NCBI RefSeq assembly: GCF_021648855.1
Contig: NZ_JAKJHX010000186.1
Span: 1 to 5,751, forward strand
Source of the DNA: Tychonema litorale BBK16
GTDB lineage: Bacteria > Cyanobacteriota > Cyanobacteriia > Cyanobacteriales > Microcoleaceae
Direction: 5' to 3'
Length of the DNA stretch: 5,751 nt
Shown here: piece after piece, positions 5,285-5,751 of the stretch
Layout of the letters: the number at the start of each line of letters is the position of its first letter
Position numbering within the stretch: position 1 is the first letter of the stretch
Notes under the pieces: generated by a model
The model's database searches: none
What the model saw: only the letters and a program-made list of their open reading frames with translations
What the model was told of the DNA's origin: nothing
Program-made: the position numbers and the translations under genes

Positions 5285-5554
5285 TTAGAACAGGTCAAAT
5301 AGGTCGTCTATGGTGATTTCTGCGGGTTCAGAAACAGAAACTACTGGCAAGGGTGGTGGTGGTGGGGGCAGGACGCCTACTTCAGGAATTCCTTCCCAAG
5401 AAATAGCCCGAAAAAAGTCTGAGACTGGCATGGTTAAAGTCAGCGATTGACCAGAAACAAAGCCATTTTGAGTTTCTAGAGGTTTTCCTAGCCAGTTATA
5501 GTTACCAAAAAATTCTTGGACTGACTTCGCTAACCACGAAGTTTGACTTTTCAT
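5285..5554 (-). CDS. Small proline-rich protein with duplicated FF-W-G-P motif, Slr0145-like
   Basis: This 89-aa protein of unknown biochemical function lies first in the minus-strand unit. It contains a duplicated motif V-x-[DE]-FF-x4-W-x-G-x-P: VQEFFGNYNWLGKP (12-25) and VSDFFRAISWEGIP (44-57), 32 residues apart. A proline tract of six (63-68, then LP) links this to a short acidic tail ending IDDLFDLF. It has no cysteine, signal peptide or membrane segment. The layout, with two copies of an aromatic motif, a flexible linker and a terminal acidic/hydrophobic peptide, suggests an adaptor or tether. The ATG at 5554 is supported by a good Shine-Dalgarno (GAGG, 8 nt upstream); a longer frame from a TTG at 5614 has no such support. 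By order and size it corresponds to slr0145 of the Pap cluster, which is an inference. Confidence 0.8.
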   Translation of the reverse strand: MKSQTSWLAKSVQEFFGNYNWLGKPLETQNGFVSGQSLTLTMPVSDFFRAISWEGIPEVGVLPPPPPPLPVVSVSEPAEITIDDLFDLF

Positions 5555-5561
5555 TTGTCTT

Positions 5562-5567
5562 TCCTCT
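5562..5567 (-). promoter_or_regulatory. Shine-Dalgarno that fixes the start of the 89-aa gene
   Basis: On the minus strand AGAGGA (plus 5562-5567) ends 7 nt before the ATG at 5554, its GAGG core 8 nt before. It is the clearest ribosome-binding site in the window and decides against the upstream TTG start. Confidence 0.8.
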
Positions 5568-5638
5568 TTTCTTGTCTGAAGTGACAACAGCTTGAATGAT
5601 GCCACCAGTTTCAAAAACTAATGTTCTCTAATTGTTGA

Positions 5639-5666
5639 GTTTTATTTTCAAGGACTTGTGTGCCAA
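5639..5666 (-). promoter_or_regulatory. Weak promoter candidate for the minus-strand unit
   Basis: On the minus strand TTGGCA (plus 5661-5666, five of six to TTGACA) and TAAAAC (5639-5644, four of six to TATAAT) are separated by 16 nt. This is about 85 nt upstream of the first gene and inside the flank of the transposon-like end. If real it would allow the slr0145-0147-like genes to be transcribed without the genes cut off by the element. It is only a pattern match. Confidence 0.3.
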
Positions 5667-5682
5667 CTTCCAGGAAAGTGAA

Positions 5683-5751
5683 TTAACACGCTTGCCTGTT
5701 GACATACTCCCCGACAAACAGGCGCGGGGATTCTAATTCATGGTTCACAGA
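5683..5751 (-). mobile_element. Probable end of an IS200/IS605-type element, truncated by the window
   Basis: Read on the minus strand from the right edge, GTGAACC, then GAATCCCCGCG, a loop, CGGGGAGTATGTCAA matches, from memory, the conserved end of cyanobacterial IS200/IS605 (tnpB) elements: the tnpB 3' end, then a G/C-rich hairpin, then AGTATGTCAA. The hairpin is TCCCCG (5708-5713) with CGGGGA (5725-5730) and an 11-nt loop. A frame open from the edge reads SVNHELESPRL and ends in TAA at 5683-5685, like the SVNQESPRL-type tails of TnpB proteins. TnpB is an RNA-guided nuclease whose omega RNA overlaps this end. The body of the element, if complete, lies outside to the right. The exact boundary is not visible. 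Confidence 0.55.

Overview
This is a cyanobacterial chromosome segment. The signs are CGATCGC-rich sequence with one perfect HIP1 octamer (GCGATCGC, 2425-2432), heptanucleotide tandem repeats, a GTAGGGTGCGTCAG-type palindrome of the kind scattered through cyanobacterial genomes, and phycobilisome-domain and V4R proteins that together point to a phototroph with phycobilisomes. A filamentous cyanobacterium is my guess; the sequence does not settle the genus.

Layout, left to right. (1) 1-96: a near-consensus sigma-70-type promoter on the minus strand fires out of the left edge. Its leader resembles a cyanobacterial rRNA-operon leader, so a 16S gene may lie just outside. (2) 97-396: no gene found. 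(3) 397-2298, minus: a Ser/Thr protein kinase with a beta-rich C-terminal half, likely SpkG. A 50-nt palindrome sits in its linker. (4) 2299-2390: a short divergent promoter region. (5) Plus-strand unit: a 102-aa protein I do not recognise (2391-2699), a [2Fe-2S] ferredoxin of the Fed5/Slr0148 type (2739-3221) and a phycobiliprotein-fold protein without the bilin cysteine (3259-3729). (6) 3730-3956: a convergent gap holding a nested inverted repeat of about 105 bp. (7) Minus-strand unit, transcribed right to left: an 89-aa duplicated-motif, proline-rich protein (5554-5285), a second bilin-cysteine-less phycobilisome-domain protein (5229-4744) and a V4R protein (4619-3957). Both gaps between these genes carry 7-bp repeats. 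(8) 5683-5751: the probable end of an IS200/IS605-type element running off the right edge.

Genes 3, 5 and 7 match, in family and order, much of the slr0144-slr0152 cluster of Synechocystis 6803. That cluster is the Pap operon, implicated in photosystem II assembly, and within it SpkG is required for phosphorylation of ferredoxin Fed5. By this reading the window holds counterparts of slr0145, slr0146, slr0147, slr0148, slr0149 and slr0152, but split into a kinase unit, a divergent ferredoxin unit and a convergent V4R unit instead of one operon. Counterparts of slr0150 (second ferredoxin) and slr0151 (TPR protein) are not in the window. The place where an slr0144 counterpart might be expected is occupied by the transposon-like sequence. 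The assignments rest on recognised motifs and gene order; no database search was possible.
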